From the NCBI RefSeq assembly GCF_001442625.1, contig NZ_LMZQ01000018.1, forward strand, positions 40,150 to 104,149: a DNA stretch of 64,000 bases, in the 5' to 3' direction. Below, one piece after another: positions 42,567-52,119 of the stretch; the stretch's first letter is position 1, and each line of letters opens with the position of its first letter. Made by a program: the position numbers and the translations under genes. Origin of the DNA: Pedobacter ginsenosidimutans. Lineage in GTDB: Bacteria; Bacteroidota; Bacteroidia; Sphingobacteriales; Sphingobacteriaceae. Under the pieces are notes generated by a model that was not told the DNA's origin, searched no databases, and saw only the letters and a program-made list of their open reading frames with translations.

Positions 42567-44006
42567 ATGAAAAATAAAAAACTATATATACTGGCCATTT
42601 TGGCAATTGCTTTTACATCTTGTAACAAAGAACTGGATGAGGTAAACATCAATCCGAATGCCCCTGAAATTCCACAGGCCGATTATTTACTTACCGGAGC
42701 AATCAAAAATACATCAGATACCTACTGGGGTACTACAAATAATCTGAATTCGAGTTTGCTTTTTGCACAACATTGGGCTAAAGTACAATATACAGAAGAA
42801 GATCGGTTTATCTATTCAAACAGTAGTTTTACCGCGTTGTGGTCTACAGGATATGCGCAGAGTATTGCTGGCTTAAATAAGATTGTCGAATTAGCAGATG
42901 CTCAAGGTAATCCAAATTATAAAGGTGTAGCCCTGGTACTGAGATCGTGGGTGTTTTTATTGCTTACCGACGCTTATGGAGATGTTCCATATACCCAGGC
43001 CGGAAAAATTAAACAGTTTGTTACGCCAGTTTACGACAAGCAAAAGGATGTTTATTATGGAATTTTAGCCGATTTAAAATCTGCTCAAACAGCCTTAGAT
43101 CCTGCTTCGGGAGCTCCGGTTATTTCTGGTGATATCATGTATGGAGGTAATATTACCCACTGGAAGGAATTTGCAAACTCATTGCGTTTGCGCATTGCTT
43201 TACGCATTGCGGATAAAGAACCCGCAAAATCACAAGCAGTAATTGATGAAATTAAGGCTGAAGGGGGAAATTACATCAATAGCAATGCATTTAATGCGCA
43301 GCTTGTTTATCAGGTATCACCACAGCAAAATCCTGTGGCGGCATCATTTGAAACCAGAAATGATTACCGGATTAGCAAAACCATAGTGGATAAACTTTTT
43401 GCCTTAAAAGATCCGAGGTTGCCAATATATGCAAGTAAAACAGAAAATGTAACACCACAAGTTTATGTAGGTATCCCAAATGGTTCTACAAATTCGGAGG
43501 CAAGCGCAATAGGTTTGGCAAATTCTTCAAAACCAGGTGCTTATTTTTTAAATCCATTGGCACCTGCAGTAATTTTAAGTTACGCTGAACTGCTTTTTGA
43601 TAGGGCAGAAGCGGCAGCGCGTGGCTTTACTACAGAAAATGCAGCTGACTTATATAACCAGGCCATTAGGGCCTCTTTTGATCAGTATGGTATATCGGGT
43701 AATGTTGTTGATGATTATATTAATCAGGCTGCGGTAAAATATGATCCTACCAATTATAAAAAATCAATCGGTGAGCAAAAATGGATTGCTTTATTTGGTC
43801 AGGGTTTAGAAGCCTGGACAGAGCAGAGAAGGTTAGATTATCCGCAATTAACTGCATCTGTTAATACGGTGTTGAATGGCAAAATTCCGGTACGTTTTAT
43901 TTATCCAGGTTCTGAACAATCGTTAAACGGACAGAATTATAAAAATGCGGTAAGCAGCCAGGGTGCAGATTTATTAACTACCAAACTTTGGTTTGATGCT
44001 TTTTAA
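42567..44006 (+). CDS. SusD/RagB-family lipoprotein (SusD-like type 2)
   Basis: A 479-residue surface lipoprotein (lipobox AFTSCNK). It opens with LDEVNINPNAPEIPQADYLL and includes the TPR-like helices (VALVLRSWVFLLLTDAYGDV, WKEFANSLRLRIALRIADK) and the C-terminal WIALFGQGLEAWTEQRRLDY of the second SusD type, which often serves non-glycan or oligopeptide systems. It is 11 bp after susC and ends before a strong terminator, so the riboswitch operon has two large genes. Confidence 0.93.
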   Translation: MKNKKLYILAILAIAFTSCNKELDEVNINPNAPEIPQADYLLTGAIKNTSDTYWGTTNNLNSSLLFAQHWAKVQYTEEDRFIYSNSSFTALWSTGYAQSIAGLNKIVELADAQGNPNYKGVALVLRSWVFLLLTDAYGDVPYTQAGKIKQFVTPVYDKQKDVYYGILADLKSAQTALDPASGAPVISGDIMYGGNITHWKEFANSLRLRIALRIADKEPAKSQAVIDEIKAEGGNYINSNAFNAQLVYQVSPQQNPVAASFETRNDYRISKTIVDKLFALKDPRLPIYASKTENVTPQVYVGIPNGSTNSEASAIGLANSSKPGAYFLNPLAPAVILSYAELLFDRAEAAARGFTTENAADLYNQAIRASFDQYGISGNVVDDYINQAAVKYDPTNYKKSIGEQKWIALFGQGLEAWTEQRRLDYPQLTASVNTVLNGKIPVRFIYPGSEQSLNGQNYKNAVSSQGADLLTTKLWFDAF

Positions 44007-44029
44007 GTGAATGATATGGTTTTATTGTG

Positions 44030-44053
44030 GTGTCAGATGTTACCATCTGGCAC
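44030..44053. repeat. REP-like palindrome after the SAM-controlled susD gene
   Basis: Arms gtgtcagatg and catctggcac (one G-T pair) enclose the loop ttac. The sequence looks like a short extragenic palindromic unit similar in style to the ggtcggtg family at 37227-37484. It lies directly before the terminator. Confidence 0.65.
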
Positions 44054-44057
44054 TAAA

Positions 44058-44102
44058 AACAACAAACGTCCTGAATTTATATCGGGACGTTTGTTGTTTT
44101 TT
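44058..44102. terminator. Strong terminator between susD and the YtxH-like gene (probably bidirectional)
   Basis: A perfect 14-bp stem (arms aacaacaaacgtcc and ggacgtttgttgtt) with a short loop and T-rich sequence on both strands. It ends the SusCD operon on the plus strand and could end the minus-strand small gene. Confidence 0.88.
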
Positions 44103-44154
44103 ACAATTAAAGAAAAAGATAAACCTGTTCAGGTTCCTTTTTTTTAATTGGTAT

Positions 44155-44355
44155 TCATCTGGCTAAATCCTCAGCAGCATTGCTTGCCTTGGTTTTCAAG
44201 TCTTCGGTGTACCCTTTTGCTTTCTCTACCCATTCTGGGGCTTTATCTAATAGTTCATCTACTATCGATTGTCCGGTAATTGGATCTTTTTTGGTGATAT
44301 ATTTTACGCCAGCATAAACTGCTGCGCCAATAATTGCTGTTTTTAAAATTCCCAT
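44155..44355 (-). CDS. Small YtxH-like membrane-associated protein
   Basis: A 66-residue protein with one N-terminal hydrophobic stretch (KTAIIGAAVYAGVKYI) followed by a charged, helical, Lys/Ala/Glu-rich tail (VEKAKGYTEDLKTKASNAAE). This layout resembles the YtxH/general-stress small proteins that are common in Bacteroidota. It is likely anchored in the membrane with a coiled tail. Its role is unknown. Confidence 0.65.
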   Translation of the reverse strand: MGILKTAIIGAAVYAGVKYITKKDPITGQSIVDELLDKAPEWVEKAKGYTEDLKTKASNAAEDLAR

Positions 44356-44504
44356 GTTCTTTTCTTTTTTATTAGTTAAACATTTTGAGGTCGTTTAAAG
44401 TTTTAGACATTTTCTAATAGCTGTTGTTACAAATGATTTTAGTTAGTTTGCGCTTTACTTATGCTACACTCCACAGTTGATATTGCTATTAACCGATCTT
44501 TTTT

Positions 44505-44567
44505 TTGCCACGGAAACACGAAAACCACAGAGAAATACCTCTGCGATAATCTTTGTTTCCATGGCAA
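44505..44567. repeat. Imperfect inverted-repeat element (gccacggaaac family)
   Basis: Arms ttgccacggaaac (44505-44517) and gtttccatggcaa (44555-44567) pair with one mismatch around a 37-base centre. A related gccacggaaacacag fragment occurs at about 37197. This is a dispersed non-coding repeat, possibly MITE- or REP-like. Confidence 0.65.
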
Positions 44568-44725
44568 ATTTATTTGTACTATTAGTATTGGTCAATGATA
44601 AGTGCTATTTTTCTCAGTAGTATCATCAGGCGCTACAATAAAAATTACAGATAATCACTATTAAATTTATATATTTCGAACAAAATTACCTTAAACTAAA
44701 TCAAATATATACTAAATGGAGCTGC

Positions 44726-44871
44726 ATGAATAAGGAAAAGTTGTTCAATGAAATCAAAGATTTGAGCATCATAAATTCTTTCTATAAACACGAACAGCTT
44801 GTACAGGGAATCTCAATGGGCTAAACCATAAACCGATTGTTAGGGGAGATATTCTACCTTCACCCGAATAA
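44726..44871 (+). pseudogene. Decayed N-terminus of a GntR-family regulator
   Basis: An ORF from ATG 44726 to a stop at 44824 (32 codons) reads LSIINSFYKHEQLVQGI, the standard start of a Bacteroidota GntR winged helix. The next expected part, NHKPIVRGDILPS (the 'xRGDxLPS' wing entry), appears directly afterwards in another frame (to a stop at 44871). A frameshift and loss of the remaining ~280 residues therefore left only a remnant just before the GH36 gene. It may mark the former regulator of this sugar locus. Confidence 0.7.
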
Positions 44872-44885
44872 CATTGAAAACACAA

Positions 44886-47096
44886 ATGAACAAATCAGAT
44901 CAAATTACAGGTTACATCAGGCATGGAGCATTAACTTTTGCAGTTTCACTTTTTACTGTTGGCAATATTAAGGCCCAAACCATTATTCCTATTGAAACCG
45001 CACATAATGCATTGGTATTACAGGCTGATGTAAAGAAAGATGTTAACACCGTTTTTTTTGGAAAGAAACTCAGTAATAAACAAGAATATGCGCAGGTTGC
45101 CGGGCAATACAAACAAACTGAGGACTACACCGGGCAGTTAAATTCGGCTTACACACCTTCAGGATCAAGAAATCTGGTAGAACCAGCTATTAGTGTTACC
45201 CATGCTGATGGTAATAACTCCCTCGATCTGAAATACGTTGATCATACCGTTATCGCTATTGATGATAATGTGAGTTTAATAAAGATCAGATTAAAAGATC
45301 CCGTTTATAATTTTGAGGTAACCTTATTCTATAAGTCTTTTTATAGACAAGATGTAATAGAACAATGGACGGAGATTAAACACAGTGAGAAAGGTACAGT
45401 GGTATTGCATAAATATGCGTCGGCCAATCTGCACTTAAAATCACCGCGTTTTTGGCTAAACCAGTATCATGGCGATTGGGCTAAAGAAATGCAGCCAGAA
45501 CAAAGTGAAATTACCCATGGCATTAAAACTTTGGATAGCAAATTAGGTACGAGGGCAAATTTGTTTCAGCCTTCTGTTTTTATGATTTCGTTAGATAAAC
45601 CAGCGGAAGAAAATGAAGGTAGTGTTTTGTACGGTGCGATGGAATGGAGCGGTAATTTCAAGATCGATCTTGAACTGGATTACCAGGATAACCTGCGCAT
45701 TATTGCCGGAATGAACAATTATGCTTCGCCATATAGCTTAAAAGCAGGTGAAGTTTTTACAACCCCTGCTTTTTTGTACACTTTTTCTGATCAGGGAAAA
45801 GGCGATGCCAGTAGGAAATTACAAGATTGGGCACGTAATTATAAAATATTAGATGGTAAAGGCAGTAGGTTAACCCTCTTGAATAACTGGGAGGCCACAT
45901 ATTTCGATTTCAATGAGCAAAAATTGGCCGATTTATTAAAAGATACCAAAAAACTGGGTGTCGATTTCTTTCTACTTGATGATGGTTGGTTCGGAAACAA
46001 ATATCCGCGTAACGATGACCATGCCGGACTTGGCGATTGGCAGGAGAACAAGAAGAAATTGCCAAACGGAATAGGTTCTTTGGTAAAAGAGGCTGATAAT
46101 GTAGGAACCAGATTCGGAATTTGGATAGAACCCGAAATGGTTAACCCTAAAAGTGAACTTTATGAAAAACACCCTGATTGGGTGGTAAAACAGCCGAACA
46201 GACCTGAATATTATTTCAGGAACCAATTAGAACTCGACTTGAGCAACCCAAAAGTACAGGATTTTGTTTTCGGTGTGGTAGATGGCCTGTTTACTAAGAA
46301 TCCTAAACTGGCTTATATTAAATGGGATTGTAATGCGGTAATTTACAATGCATACTCCGCGCATTTAAAAAATCAATCTCATTTTTACATCGATTATGTA
46401 AGGGGACTGTATAGTGTGTTGCAAAGAATCCGTGCAAAATATCCAACGGTACCCATGATGTTATGCTCTGGTGGAGGTGGTAGGGTAGATTATGCTGCCT
46501 TACAGTATTTTACAGAGTTTTGGCCTAGTGATAATACCGACCCCTTAGAGCGCATATTTATGCAATGGGAATACTCTTATTTTTATCCTGCCATTAGCAG
46601 CGCTAACCATGTAACCGATTGGGGAAAACAGCCAATAAAGTTCCGTGTCGATGTAGCCATGATGGGCAAACTGGGTTTTGATATTGTAGTGAGTAAATTG
46701 CCTGAAAAAGAGCTTCAGTTCTGTCAGGAGGCCATTAAAAACTATAACGATGTAAAACAGACGATCTGGCAAGGTGAACAATACCGTTTGGCAAATCCGC
46801 GTACAGGTAGCATAGCATCGATGTTATATGTGAATGCGCAAAAAACGGAAGGTCTTATTTTTAATTACCTGGTAAACAACCGTTATGGTGAAAATAGCAA
46901 GTATCCGATTAAATTGAACGGTTTAGATGCAACAAAGAAATACCGCATTAAAGAAATCAACCTTTATCCTGGTACAAAATCATCAATAGATGCTACTAAA
47001 ACCTATACCGGCGATTTCTTGATGAAAGTAGGCTTTAATCCTATTCTTAATACTACCAGAACCAGTGTAGTGCTAAGATTAGAAGAGATGAAGTAA
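44886..47096 (+). CDS. GH36 alpha-galactosidase (secreted)
   Basis: A 736-residue enzyme that hydrolyses terminal alpha-galactosyl residues. The start at ATG 44886 gives a signal peptide (to about residue 31, GNIKAQ); a TTG four codons upstream is in frame. The N-terminal supersandwich is followed by the TIM barrel with DDGWFGNKYPRNDDHAGLGD, the nucleophile Asp481 in YIKWDCNAV and the acid/base Asp549 in WPSDNTDPLERI. It lies convergent with the hybrid sensor and near the two SusCD pairs, consistent with a galactoside-containing glycan as substrate. Confidence 0.93.
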   Translation: MNKSDQITGYIRHGALTFAVSLFTVGNIKAQTIIPIETAHNALVLQADVKKDVNTVFFGKKLSNKQEYAQVAGQYKQTEDYTGQLNSAYTPSGSRNLVEPAISVTHADGNNSLDLKYVDHTVIAIDDNVSLIKIRLKDPVYNFEVTLFYKSFYRQDVIEQWTEIKHSEKGTVVLHKYASANLHLKSPRFWLNQYHGDWAKEMQPEQSEITHGIKTLDSKLGTRANLFQPSVFMISLDKPAEENEGSVLYGAMEWSGNFKIDLELDYQDNLRIIAGMNNYASPYSLKAGEVFTTPAFLYTFSDQGKGDASRKLQDWARNYKILDGKGSRLTLLNNWEATYFDFNEQKLADLLKDTKKLGVDFFLLDDGWFGNKYPRNDDHAGLGDWQENKKKLPNGIGSLVKEADNVGTRFGIWIEPEMVNPKSELYEKHPDWVVKQPNRPEYYFRNQLELDLSNPKVQDFVFGVVDGLFTKNPKLAYIKWDCNAVIYNAYSAHLKNQSHFYIDYVRGLYSVLQRIRAKYPTVPMMLCSGGGGRVDYAALQYFTEFWPSDNTDPLERIFMQWEYSYFYPAISSANHVTDWGKQPIKFRVDVAMMGKLGFDIVVSKLPEKELQFCQEAIKNYNDVKQTIWQGEQYRLANPRTGSIASMLYVNAQKTEGLIFNYLVNNRYGENSKYPIKLNGLDATKKYRIKEINLYPGTKSSIDATKTYTGDFLMKVGFNPILNTTRTSVVLRLEEMK

Positions 47097-47408
47097 TATG
47101 GCGTTCGTCATTTCGACTGAAGCTTAGCGAGATGGAGAAATCTAATTAATGGTTTCTCCATTTTTTTACCACAGCGCCCACAGAAAGCAGACCATAGAGG
47201 GCACTGAGTTGGAGCATAAATAAATACGATCGTCATTCCCGCACAGGCGGGAATCTTAAAGCCCATTCCATGTTTTGGGTCTGCCAAACAATTTTTAAAT
47301 TTTAATCCACTATATAGATCCTTCGACTACGCTCAGGATGACGGACCCATCAATGAAAAACAATAGTATTAATCTACTCTAGATAAATACCATCATCCCT
47401 TTTACATT
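47097..47408. repeat. Convergent intergenic region made of dispersed repeats
   Basis: The 312-bp gap between GH36 and the hybrid sensor carries cgtcatttcgactgaag..gagaaatct (47106-47143), a ccacagcgcccacagaaag fragment, the hairpin attcccgc-acag-gcgggaat (47235-47254), and gatccttcgactacgctc..gatgac (47317-47342), an inverted relative of 37374-37399. No gene was seen. Confidence 0.7.
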
Positions 47409-50400
47409 TTAAACATTCTCTTCTTCGCTACCATTCATAAAAGCACGCGGACTTTTCCCAAACTGTTTTTTAAACTCCCTGCTAAAATATTTTGGATCGT
47501 TAAAGCCAACTTGATAAGCCACTTCATAAATAGTAAACCTATTTTGTTTAAACAGTTCCATCGCTTTCTTTAAACGGATCGATTTAACGAAGTCATTTAC
47601 GGAGAGGTTGGTTAGGTTTCTGATTTTTTTATACAAAACAGGTCTGCTCATCCCAACCATCGAAGCCAGTTCAGATACACCAAAATCTTCATCAGTAATA
47701 TGTTCATCAATGTATTTTAACAGTTTTAAGATAAAAGCTTCGTCAATGGCATTGATGGTGAGCTCTTTTGGCTGTAAATGGATGTGTTTCAGGAATTTTT
47801 GACGCATTACCTGTCTCGACATCAGTAGATTGCGAACATTCAGTAAAAGCAATTCAGGACTAAAAGGTTTCGTAATATAAGCATCGGCGCCTGTTTCCAA
47901 GCCGCTAACCTGGTGGATATGAGAAGAGCGGGCTGTAAGGATAATAACGGGGATATGGCTGGTCCGTTCATCTTCCTTAAGTCTGCGGCAAAGTTCTATA
48001 CCATCCATTATCGGCATCATGATATCGCAGATAATCAGATCTGGCAGTGTTTCTACAGCTGTTTCCCAACCCATTAATCCATTTTCACTTTCGGCAACCT
48101 GGTAATGTTTGCCAACCAGTGATGTAATTAACAGTCTGATTTCGCTATTGTCTTCCACCACCAATATAGTTTCGGTGGAAATATCAGTTTCTTTTTCAGA
48201 CTTTGAAATGGTTAGCTCTTTTTCGGGCTGTTGCGTGTAGATATCGGGATGTGTAGGATAATCTTTTGCCCCATCAAAAATCGCTGTTTTAAAGTGAGAT
48301 TTTCCTTTCTTTAACCTTACCGTGAAATTGGTGAAACCACGTTCACCATTTTCAGCAGGTGTACTTTCTACCGCAATATGCCCTTTATGTTCCTCTACAA
48401 TTGCTTTAGAAAGTGCCAAACCTATTCCCGAACCGATTTGGTTGGAGTGTTGCTCATCTACCTGGAAATAATCGCTAAAAAGATTCTTTAAACTTTCAGC
48501 AGGTATACCCAGTCCGTTATCAGAAATGCTAATCGCTACTTCATTATCCATTTCCAATAACGAGACAGAAATTTTGCCACCTTTTTCGCAGAATTTAAAG
48601 GCATTAGATAACAGGTTGAACAATACTTTTTCGAGCTGCCTTTTATCAAAAAACAGATTGATGTTTTCCTGCTCGCGTACAAATTCGTATTGTACGCCAT
48701 TTGTTTGGGCAAGATGAGAGAAGGAAATGAAAATTTCGTTGATGAAATCGACGATATTATCTTCAGTAACGTGTAGGGTAAGATGCCCGGTTTCGGCCTT
48801 TCTAAAATCCATTAATTCGGTAATAAGCCGCATTAACCTGTTGGCATTATTTTTTATCGGAATAATCTGTCGATTTAACTCGGTATCGGTTTGATATTGT
48901 TTGGAAAGATTTTCTAACGGGCCCAGAATTAAGGTAAGTGGTGTTCTGATTTCGTGTGCCACATAGGTAAAGAAATTCAGTTTCATTTTCTGAATGTCCT
49001 CTGTACGTTTAAGCAAAGCACGAACAAAAAGATAACGTACAATCAAAAACAGTAATGCCGAAAAGAAGGCCAGATAAATAAGATAGGCCCACCAGGTAGC
49101 CCAAAAGGGTGGAAGCACAGTGATTTTAAGGCTTGCAGGTTTGTTGCCCGGATTTCCATCGTTATTATTTCCAGTTACCATAAAGGTGTAATTGCCAGCA
49201 GGAAGATCGGTATAGGTAACACTGGGGACGTCGGTTTTTACCCAATCTTTACTATGGCCCTTCAGGATATAACGGTAACTGTTTTTTTCTGGTTTAATGT
49301 AATTTAATAAGGCAAAATCGAGGCTGAAATTATTTTGGTCGTGTTTAAAAGTTATCTGCTTGATGCTTTTGATATCTTCATTCAACAGCCCGTCAGGAGC
49401 ATTTACCGCCACTGGTTTATCGAACAGTTTAAGTCCGGTAAAGGTGATGGGGACATTATTTTTGTTAATATCAATCTGCTTTGGATAAAAAGCAGTCAAT
49501 CCATCGTATCCACCAAAAAACAATTGTCCGCTGCTATCTTTCAAAAACGACCGGATATTAAAATCGTTGCCTGCAAGCCCATCGCTTTTGGTATAATTAA
49601 TGAATTTTCCCGTTTTGGTTACCAGTTTGGATAGTCCTTTATCTGTACTGATCCACAGATTATTTTCCTCATCTTCGATTATTCCCAATACATTGCCATT
49701 TGGCAGGCCATCCTTTTCGCTGTAGTTCTTGAATTTTCTGCTTTTATTATCGAAAATGCTCAAACCTCCAAAAGAAGTTCCAACACAAATATTTCCATTC
49801 TGTATTTGAACAATGCAATTAATATGATCGGATTTTAAACTACCTGCCTTGCTTTTGCTTTCATAATAACCTGTAATTCTTTTATTGGCTGGATGGTAAG
49901 CATATAATCCGTCCATCGTTCCAATCCATAAATTTTTGGCCTTATCTTCAAATATAACCTGGATATACTTGTTTCTTAGGTTCTGCTCTAAAGGACTTTT
50001 AACCGTTATAGAAGCATAATGGCCATTTGTTTTTTTTAATGTAGATAATCCATCGTTAGAGCCAACCCAAACCGTACCATCGCTATCTACAGTTATTGCA
50101 ATCACTTCTGATCCCCCTGGACTATTTTTTACATCTTTAACATTGATTATTTTCTTGAAATTACGACCTGAGGGATTAAATACGTATAAACCACCACGGT
50201 GTGTACCCACCAATAGCTGCCCCGTTTTATCGAGGCACAAGGTTTTAATCAAGTTGGAGTTGAGTCCATTGTTGTTTGGTTCTGATTTATAGTAGGTAAA
50301 GGTATGGTTGCTTCTGTTTACGTAATTTAAACCACCACCTTCAGTACCAATCCACAGGTTATGGTTTTGATCTTCGGCCATAGCACTCACAATATTGCTG

Positions 50401-51497
50401 CTCAAACCCTGCTGTTTTTTCGAATTTCTAAAAACATTAAAAGGAGTAGCGGAGGGATAAACAATATTTACCCCTTTATAAAATGTACCTACGTAAACTG
50501 AGCCGTTAAGATCTTGAAAAATACTATGAATAGAATTCTGGCTCAATCCGTCTGTTTGCTCAGGATCGTAACGGTAATTACTAAATTTTCGGGTATTTGG
50601 ATCGAAGATACTTAATCCTTCCTGTGTACCAATCCAAATATTGCCCGCTTTGTCGCAGGTGAGTTTCCTAATGTCGTTATTAACGATAGAATTTGGATCT
50701 GTAGCATTGGTTTGGTATCGTTTAAATGTTTTGTGTTCGTAATCGAACAGGTTTAAGCCGTTGTAGGTACCTAACCAAAGCCGCTTTTGTTTGTCGATTA
50801 CAATACTTTTTACAGCATTAGAACTGATGCTGTTTTTATTGCTGGGATTATGCCTGAAAATCTCAAAGTGGTATTTACCCTTAACCAGGTAAATACGTAC
50901 TAAACCATTATAAGTACCTACCCAAAGGTTCTGTTTTTCGTCTTTAAAAATCGAGAATACACAGTTGAGCCTGGATTTGTAATTGGGTTTATCAAAAAGA
51001 AATTTCTTGAAAATCTGCTTCTCGACATCCACAACCAGGTTGAGGCCATTATCTGTGCCTACCCAGATATTTTTTTGAGGATCTTCATACAAACACTCCA
51101 CCGAATCGCAGCTAAAGGAATTTGCTGAACTCCGGGTATTAATGCGATAAAAATGATCGGTTTTTTCATTGTAAATATTCAGTCCTTTTTCTGTACCTAC
51201 CCATAATCTTCCTTTCGAATCGGTCAGTAGGGTATTAATCACATTATTAGAAATGCTGTTGACGTTATCTGAGCTATTGTTGTAAATTTTAAAACGATAG
51301 CCATCATAACGGTTCAATCCATGTTTGGTACCCATCCAGATAAACTGGTTTTTGTCTTGTTCAATAGCTATCACCGAATTTTGCGATAAACCATTTTCCA
51401 TCCTGAGGTGGTTAAAAACAAGATGCTTCTGGGCACACAAAGAAGTGCAAATAAAAAGCATTGGGAAAAACCATAAAGCGATTAAACGCAGTTTCAT
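47409..51497 (-). CDS. Hybrid two-component system sensor/regulator (HTCS)
   Basis: A 1362-residue single-chain sensor typical of Bacteroidetes glycan loci. Order: signal peptide (1-22), about 14 two-component-propeller repeats (IWMGTKHGLNRYDGY and similar, about 25-680), Y_Y_Y domain (YRYILKGHSKDWVKTDVPSV), TM helix near 775-795, HisKA with phospho-His848 in VAHEIRTPLTLILGPL, HATPase (DNGLGIPAESLKN), receiver with Asp1158 in CDIMMPIMDG, and an AraC HTH (VAYQVGFNDPKYFSREFKKQ). It senses a periplasmic oligosaccharide and activates the divergent SusCD locus at 52120. It is full-length, with all key residues present. Confidence 0.97.
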   Translation of the reverse strand: MKLRLIALWFFPMLFICTSLCAQKHLVFNHLRMENGLSQNSVIAIEQDKNQFIWMGTKHGLNRYDGYRFKIYNNSSDNVNSISNNVINTLLTDSKGRLWVGTEKGLNIYNEKTDHFYRINTRSSANSFSCDSVECLYEDPQKNIWVGTDNGLNLVVDVEKQIFKKFLFDKPNYKSRLNCVFSIFKDEKQNLWVGTYNGLVRIYLVKGKYHFEIFRHNPSNKNSISSNAVKSIVIDKQKRLWLGTYNGLNLFDYEHKTFKRYQTNATDPNSIVNNDIRKLTCDKAGNIWIGTQEGLSIFDPNTRKFSNYRYDPEQTDGLSQNSIHSIFQDLNGSVYVGTFYKGVNIVYPSATPFNVFRNSKKQQGLSSNIVSAMAEDQNHNLWIGTEGGGLNYVNRSNHTFTYYKSEPNNNGLNSNLIKTLCLDKTGQLLVGTHRGGLYVFNPSGRNFKKIINVKDVKNSPGGSEVIAITVDSDGTVWVGSNDGLSTLKKTNGHYASITVKSPLEQNLRNKYIQVIFEDKAKNLWIGTMDGLYAYHPANKRITGYYESKSKAGSLKSDHINCIVQIQNGNICVGTSFGGLSIFDNKSRKFKNYSEKDGLPNGNVLGIIEDEENNLWISTDKGLSKLVTKTGKFINYTKSDGLAGNDFNIRSFLKDSSGQLFFGGYDGLTAFYPKQIDINKNNVPITFTGLKLFDKPVAVNAPDGLLNEDIKSIKQITFKHDQNNFSLDFALLNYIKPEKNSYRYILKGHSKDWVKTDVPSVTYTDLPAGNYTFMVTGNNNDGNPGNKPASLKITVLPPFWATWWAYLIYLAFFSALLFLIVRYLFVRALLKRTEDIQKMKLNFFTYVAHEIRTPLTLILGPLENLSKQYQTDTELNRQIIPIKNNANRLMRLITELMDFRKAETGHLTLHVTEDNIVDFINEIFISFSHLAQTNGVQYEFVREQENINLFFDKRQLEKVLFNLLSNAFKFCEKGGKISVSLLEMDNEVAISISDNGLGIPAESLKNLFSDYFQVDEQHSNQIGSGIGLALSKAIVEEHKGHIAVESTPAENGERGFTNFTVRLKKGKSHFKTAIFDGAKDYPTHPDIYTQQPEKELTISKSEKETDISTETILVVEDNSEIRLLITSLVGKHYQVAESENGLMGWETAVETLPDLIICDIMMPIMDGIELCRRLKEDERTSHIPVIILTARSSHIHQVSGLETGADAYITKPFSPELLLLNVRNLLMSRQVMRQKFLKHIHLQPKELTINAIDEAFILKLLKYIDEHITDEDFGVSELASMVGMSRPVLYKKIRNLTNLSVNDFVKSIRLKKAMELFKQNRFTIYEVAYQVGFNDPKYFSREFKKQFGKSPRAFMNGSEEENV

Positions 51498-52119
51498 AAA
51501 ATTAAGCTAGTTGTTTGGCCATCTTATGGTTAGTAGAAGAATAGCCCTTGATGTATTTCCTTTAAATATAGCGCGAACTTATCAAAATATTAAAGGATTA
51601 CAGTTTTTCTACCCTTTCATTTACAATTTTCGACCTTTTTGAATGAATAATACGCCAGTTTTGATTTAACAAAATTGAGCAAACTATTCCACAATAACCA
51701 GTGGCACAAACTATTGATTAAATAAACTGACCAAACCAGAGGATATGAAGAAAAGCTAACCGCACAAACTAAACTATAGTCTATTCACGACTTTAAATTG
51801 ACTAATCCAAATCAACTAATCAAAAAGATAACCAAAACAATGAAATTTAACCCAAACCAACGGGGTACTATGCCGTTTGCATATGTCCGCTGTTTCCGTT
51901 TACTATTTACAGAAATCGAATCAAAACTTCTGATGCCTATGCTAAGGCATAAATCCAATCTATAACACTAATAAATTAAATGTGAGTTGCTGCTTACAAA
52001 TAATGAGGCATGCAGAAATAATTCTTGCTGTTAGGGCCAGATGAATAAAACCTACACTCGGTATTGGAAATAGGCGCTTTCTGCATAACTAAAATTATAA
52101 ACAAAATAAATTATTTTAA
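51498..52119. promoter_or_regulatory. Divergent control region of HTCS and the first susC of the glycan locus
   Basis: A 622-bp AT-rich gap. It contains three copies of a short caaacta word (51680, 51707, 51763; the first two extend to caaactatt, 27 bp apart), a possible target for the AraC-type HTH of the HTCS. A 41-codon ORF at 51840-51965 (MKFNPNQRGTMPFAYVRCFR start) and a small hairpin atgcct/aggcat at 51933-51950 are also present, but coding is doubtful. Confidence 0.4.

Larger units (their letters stand above)
44356..44885. other. Intergenic region with inverted-repeat element and gene remnant
   Basis: A 530-bp AT-rich gap without an intact gene. It contains the 63-bp inverted-repeat element at 44505-44567 and the GntR remnant at 44726-44871. 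A promoter for the following alpha-galactosidase was not identified. Confidence 0.6.

Noticed and set aside
49335..49634. 99-codon plus-strand frame inside the hybrid sensor gene
   Set aside because: Shadow of the propeller-repeat region of the HTCS on the opposite strand.
51840..51965. 41-codon ORF upstream of the first glycan susC as a leader peptide
   Set aside because: No overlap with a terminator, no amino-acid bias of the kind seen at 39137 and no recognised similarity; kept only as a note in the region description.
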